A stretch of DNA of 64,000 nucleotides from an uncultured Kordiimonas sp. Its GTDB lineage: Bacteria; Pseudomonadota; Alphaproteobacteria; Sphingomonadales; Kordiimonadaceae. The stretch spans positions 930,001 to 994,000 of the forward strand of contig CANNEK010000002.1 of the NCBI GenBank assembly GCA_947503625.1. Direction: 5' to 3'. The position numbers were made by a program, and so were the translations under genes. Below, one piece after another: positions 60,901 to 64,000 of the stretch; the first letter of the stretch is position 1; every line of letters begins with the position of its first letter. Below the pieces are notes generated by a model, which did no database searches, was not told the DNA's origin, and was given only the letters and a program-made list of their open reading frames with translations.

Positions 60901-60974
60901 CCCGGGTCAAGGAATGGCGCAATTCGCTCGCGCCAGTGTTTGAGTTGGCGAACAGCCCGAAAGACGAAACATAA
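57957..60974 (+). CDS. addB: Double-strand break repair protein AddB
   Basis: 1005 aa, alphaproteobacterial AddB. Inactivated UvrD-like helicase region in the N-terminal half (LPNRRAVRALREAF) and a C-terminal RecB-type nuclease domain with LVAKADRIDR and AIIDYKTGETP (the catalytic Asp and DYKTG lysine). It pairs with AddA in the AddAB helicase-nuclease that resects ends for RecA. It overlaps tsaE by 4 bp and addA by one base (TAATG). Confidence 0.95.
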   Translation: MSATDPKVFTINVEHAFVDELAHGIVDRYGSDPLSLSGVTVLLPNRRAVRALREAFLRRHGHQPLLLPTMRAIGDIDEGEIEVLSAGFGIDFAELVPPISPLRRQILLSQLVERWQLPLGDRTTLAPAQAWRLAEELASLVDQVDTAGLSFDRLEDLAPENLALHWHDTLEFLKIATVHWPEILLAEGKQDPAAYRNQSLRQLSGIYQKIPPEKPVIAAGSTGSIPATAELLKTISRLPHGSVVLPAFDASLSDEAWDALDETHPQSSMKRLLNAMGVSRFEVDDWISGTGPKNGTLSVRNHMLRMALLPAVETEKWRIAGFADMQAAEIFKGLKSVVATSRREEAAAIAVAMRETLEIPEKTAALVTPDRQLALHVRAALAKWGILIDDSGGDRALNSLPGRLLALLAVAASDHFGPLSFLSVLQHPMVCAKLSRPEFLSMVREVDRHVMRGVRPVGGLQGLVARAETVGKEKNSPLGANTLKHFKRVVSMLVPLEKSLQEPATLTDTLKVHLGVAEDLCTDGSQTGAERLWRGEAGIALSNHLAELLESAQGLAVPSAESYDAFFTEVMTSATVRPGWNKHPRLAIWGPLEARLQRADLMILGGLNEGVWPTELKVDPWMSGAMRAEFGLPPLERRIGQSAHDFLVAAGGGEVLLTRAEKTDGTPTVPSRWWLRVEALAGRAVPRASNYLHWASQMDTPESVQPLAAPKPRPPLEARPTQLSVTQIQEWMRDPYALYAKKILGLTTLDPIDDKPNAAQKGILLHEALELFMKEPGKKTGKEGLVRLMEAGERAFEPVITQPAVYAFWWPRFQRIASWFVENETDREIGYEPVLIEGWAKYTVRFTPDVPAFTLVAKADRIDRNKTTGQLAIIDYKTGETPTAKQVEAGYAPQLPLEAWLAKAGAFEKLAATETEDLVYWKLSGGSPVQEQKRPIKDISSAVEEAEAGLRRLVVTFGDPKTAYLSNPRPTITGYGDYDHLSRVKEWRNSLAPVFELANSPKDET

Positions 60975-63900
60975 TGGCGGGGCGCGATAACCAGATGACG
61001 CCTGATCAGGCGCGATCTACTCATCCGAAGTTGACGGCATGGGTTGGTGCATCGGCAGGCACTGGCAAAACGCATGTCCTGACTGCCCGTGTGCTACGCC
61101 TGATGCTAACCGGTACTCAGCCTGAAAATATCATATGCCTGACTTTCACCAAGGCGGCCGCAGCCGAGATGAAAAATCGCATTTTCGTCGAACTTGGCCG
61201 ATGGACTATTTTGTCTGACGATACCCTTGCGGCTGAAATTCGAACCCGCACAGATGAAGTCGCCGATCCTGATGTTTTAAAACGCGCCCGGCAATTGTTT
61301 GCGCAGGTGCTGGATTTGTCCGGAGGGCTTCAGATCCAGACCTTTCATAGTTTCTGCCAGTCTTTACTGGGCAGATTCCCTCTGGAAGCTGGCATGGCAC
61401 CAGGCTTTGAAGGTATTGACGAGGCTGATGCTGTTGAATTGATGGCATCTGCAAAAGACAAGGTTCTGGCTGCAACACGAGAACCACTGGCCGCAGAGTT
61501 GCAGGATGCCCTCAATATTGTCGCCGGTCTGGTAACTGAACGGACATTCGACGATGTCGTTGACCAGCTATCGTTTCAGGCACCGTTGCTTTCACGGGCA
61601 GTTCGCGCTTACGGCGGGATGACGGGGTTACTTGAGGCGCTGTACGCGCGGTTAGGCGCCGACCCCCACACCTCGGAAGACCAAATTGTTCAGGCAGCGT
61701 GTCTCGACGAACGAATAGATACAGCAGGACTGAAACAATTGGCATCAGCTCTGGCTGCCGGCTCGCTCACCGATTGCAAACGCGGCAATGTTATTGATGA
61801 ATTTCTGGACGCACCCGAGCAGAAACGATTGGCGTTTTATCCAGGGTATCGTAGCGCGTTTATTACCAAGACAGGTACACCGCTCAAAACCGTTGCGACC
61901 AAAAAGATTCTGCAAACTGACGAAAGCCTGATGTCAATCATTGAAGCGGAACAAGTACGTATTCAGGATGTCGAAGAACGGATTATGCGTTGGCGCGCGG
62001 CAGTTGCGACGGCGGCGTTGCTCCGGTTGGGCCTCGAGCAGTTGCGGCTTTACCGGCATGTTAAAAACGAGCGAGGTCTTGTTGATTTTGATGACATGAT
62101 TGATCGCACGGTTGCTCTGTTCTCCCAAGTCGATGTTGCGCCCTGGATTCTTTATAAACTCGACAATCGTGTTGACCACATATTGATCGACGAAGCGCAG
62201 GATACCAACAGGGATCAGTGGCGGGTTGTTGAAACACTTGCGGCAGAATTTTTTGCTGGAGAGGGTGCGCGCGAGGTTGAAAGAACAGTCTTTGCTGTTG
62301 GTGATGCCAAGCAATCCATCTTCTCTTTTCAGCGCGCGGATCCGAAAGAATTTATCGGAGCACGGGACCGCATTTTCGCCAAGGCTGACGCTGTTGGAAG
62401 CCGGGCGGAACGGGTACCGCTGTCACTGTCATTTCGATCGGGCGAGGCGGTTTTGTCCCTTGTGGACCACGTTTTTTCCAATGACGGACGGGCTCACCCG
62501 GGCTTGTCCGCAGATGGAGAAACGGTCTTTCATGCCTTCAAACGAGGAGGGCAGGCTGGCTGTGTCGAACTTTGGCCGCTGGAAACGCCCCATAAACACG
62601 AAAGCCCGGACGGCGATGGCTGGCAACTTCCTCTCAAGCAGGAAACTGTGGATGATGCCGAGCAAAGAGCCGCATGGCGAATTGCGTCACATATTGCGCG
62701 CCGGGTTGGCAATGAGACGCTGGAGGCGAAAAGCCGCCTCATTCAGGCTGGCGACATTCTCGTACTGGTGCGCAGGCGCACAGCGTTCGTTGACCATCTG
62801 GTTCGGGCTTTGAAAACGCTGGGCGTTCCTGTGGCTGGGCGTGACAGAATGGTGTTGTTGGAAGAACTGCCCGTGATGGATCTGCTTGCTGTTGCCCGGT
62901 TTGGGCTGTTGCCAGAAGACGATCTGACGCTTGCAACAATACTCAAAAGTCCTTTCATCGGACTTGATGACGAAGACGTGTTCGAATTGGCATACGACCG
63001 GGACGGGTCTTTATGGGCAGCCCTTAAAAAGGCGCGATCCCGGCCCCGCTTTGCCGACGCTTTTGATTTTCTTCAAGCGGTTCTCCAGCACGTGGATATG
63101 TCGGGCCCCTTCGAGTTTTTCACTTTCATCCTGAATGATCTGAATGGCAGGAAAAAACTGGCCGGCAGGCTGGGTGATGAAATCCATGACCCGATTGATG
63201 AGCTGTTGGAAGAAGCCATGCGCTTTCAGTTTACCCATGCCGCATCTCTGCAGGCTTTCATTGAAAGGGTTCGCCGCGACAACAGCCAGATCAAACGCGA
63301 TATGGAGCAGGCGGGAGACAAGGTCCGAGTGATGACCACGCACAGCGCCAAGGGGTTACAGGCACCCATCGTATATCTTTCGGATATTGTCGGAACACCA
63401 GACCTTGGCAGAGATGGCCGTTTGTTGCCGATTGGTTCTGCATCAGGGACGAAGACAGAGATACCTGTTTGGGCCAGTCAGGCGCGTGGCTTGCCCGAGA
63501 TTGAAGATGCACGCCAAAGCCTGCGAGACCGGCAGCTCGCCGAATATCGCCGTCTTCTCTATGTTGCGCTGACACGTGCGGAAGACGAGCTGTATGTGGC
63601 GGGTTGGCGTGGACTTAGCGAGCCAAGCGAGGACTGCTGGTTTCGCCTTATAGAAGAAGGCTTCGATCGTTTGGGGGCTGAAACACTGACCGGGACCAGC
63701 GGGTATGCCATACGTCGCTTTTCTGTCCCTCAAATTGCACCGCCCGCGGTGTCTGAAGACACATTTGTGCTGGAAGTTGCGGCGCCTGCCATGCCCATCT
63801 GGCTAGACGAAGCGATGCCGTCGGAGCCAACCCCCAACCGACCTTTGATGCCTTCGCGCCCCGAGGAAGAGCCAGCGGTGACGAGCCCGCTTTCACGCGA

Positions 63901-64000
63901 AGGACAGAATCGTTTCAGGCGCGGTAATCTGTTGCATGCTTTACTGCAATGGCTTCCCGACTTGCCGGTCGAAAAACGACAGCAGGCGGCTCAATCCTAC
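60974..64000 (+). CDS. addA: Double-strand break repair helicase-nuclease AddA (partial)
   Basis: Open for 1009 codons to the right edge of the window, so the C-terminal nuclease domain is mostly missing. UvrD-type superfamily 1 helicase: Walker A GASAGTGKT (residues 25-33), motif Ia CLTFTKAAAAEM, motif II ILIDEAQDTNRDQW, motif III FAVGDAKQSIFSFQRADP, motif IV LSFRSGEAVL, and motif V/VI VRVMTTHSAKGLQAPIVYL with LLYVALTRAEDELYVAG. The start overlaps the addB stop by one base. Works with AddB. Confidence 0.96.
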   Translation, partial: MAGRDNQMTPDQARSTHPKLTAWVGASAGTGKTHVLTARVLRLMLTGTQPENIICLTFTKAAAAEMKNRIFVELGRWTILSDDTLAAEIRTRTDEVADPDVLKRARQLFAQVLDLSGGLQIQTFHSFCQSLLGRFPLEAGMAPGFEGIDEADAVELMASAKDKVLAATREPLAAELQDALNIVAGLVTERTFDDVVDQLSFQAPLLSRAVRAYGGMTGLLEALYARLGADPHTSEDQIVQAACLDERIDTAGLKQLASALAAGSLTDCKRGNVIDEFLDAPEQKRLAFYPGYRSAFITKTGTPLKTVATKKILQTDESLMSIIEAEQVRIQDVEERIMRWRAAVATAALLRLGLEQLRLYRHVKNERGLVDFDDMIDRTVALFSQVDVAPWILYKLDNRVDHILIDEAQDTNRDQWRVVETLAAEFFAGEGAREVERTVFAVGDAKQSIFSFQRADPKEFIGARDRIFAKADAVGSRAERVPLSLSFRSGEAVLSLVDHVFSNDGRAHPGLSADGETVFHAFKRGGQAGCVELWPLETPHKHESPDGDGWQLPLKQETVDDAEQRAAWRIASHIARRVGNETLEAKSRLIQAGDILVLVRRRTAFVDHLVRALKTLGVPVAGRDRMVLLEELPVMDLLAVARFGLLPEDDLTLATILKSPFIGLDDEDVFELAYDRDGSLWAALKKARSRPRFADAFDFLQAVLQHVDMSGPFEFFTFILNDLNGRKKLAGRLGDEIHDPIDELLEEAMRFQFTHAASLQAFIERVRRDNSQIKRDMEQAGDKVRVMTTHSAKGLQAPIVYLSDIVGTPDLGRDGRLLPIGSASGTKTEIPVWASQARGLPEIEDARQSLRDRQLAEYRRLLYVALTRAEDELYVAGWRGLSEPSEDCWFRLIEEGFDRLGAETLTGTSGYAIRRFSVPQIAPPAVSEDTFVLEVAAPAMPIWLDEAMPSEPTPNRPLMPSRPEEEPAVTSPLSREGQNRFRRGNLLHALLQWLPDLPVEKRQQAAQSY

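Overview
The window looks like chromosome of an alphaproteobacterium. The strongest evidence is the block from about 45.8 to 64 kb: pckA, chvI, chvG, a short hprK, rapZ, a mannose-family EIIA and HPr, ahcY, metK, a DivL-type kinase, tsaE, addB and addA. This gene set and order are typical of that class. Genus cannot be read with confidence; a marine order such as Kordiimonadales or Emcibacterales is a guess.

Layout. 1-3.3 kb (minus strand): a patatin-like lipase cut by the window edge, and an M56 peptidase/BlaI pair whose peptidase carries ankyrin repeats instead of a penicillin sensor. 3.4-5.3 kb: lepA. 5.3-18.4 kb: an accessory region with a lysR/aldo-keto reductase cassette, three tandem tail-collar-domain proteins, a CNNM/CorC-type CBS protein, a DUF169 protein, an HTH-Nudix regulator facing a 2OG-Fe dioxygenase, a small HTH protein, a degenerate nucleotidyltransferase-like protein, about 1 kb of hairpin-rich noncoding DNA, and an OxyR-like regulator. 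Two diverged, non-functional pieces of a lepA 3' end lie inside this region (7058-7105 and about 11440-11549), so DNA appears to have been added behind lepA more than once. Short tandem repeats are also concentrated here.

18.4-45.7 kb is mostly housekeeping and stress genes: an EAL phosphodiesterase, an S9 peptidase, an amidohydrolase, an O-glycosylation ligase, a sigma-54-driven psp system (pspF divergent from a 54-codon gene and pspABC), MFS and NSS transporters, SufE, a SPOR lipoprotein next to a carbonic-anhydrase-like protein lacking all three zinc histidines, a MocR regulator with a flavin-type split-barrel protein, an M20 hydrolase, DUF1272, GNAT, a J-domain protein, a TAG-like glycosylase, and TerB coupled to a membrane LytTR regulator.

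45.8-64 kb joins carbon/nitrogen PTS signalling and the ChvG-ChvI envelope/acid response to gluconeogenesis (PckA), then the methyl cycle (AhcY, MetK), cell-cycle control (DivL), tRNA t6A synthesis (TsaE) and double-strand break repair (AddAB; AddA runs off the right edge).

Most worth following up: the repeated lepA-tail junctions; a candidate leader or small RNA (about 17954-18299) divergent from the OxyR-like gene, with a LysR-type palindrome, promoter, 15-codon ORF, long-range stem and terminator; the hairpin-rich locus at 16.1-16.7 kb; and several probable pseudoenzymes. No CRISPR array, integrase, transposase, tRNA or rRNA gene was seen.
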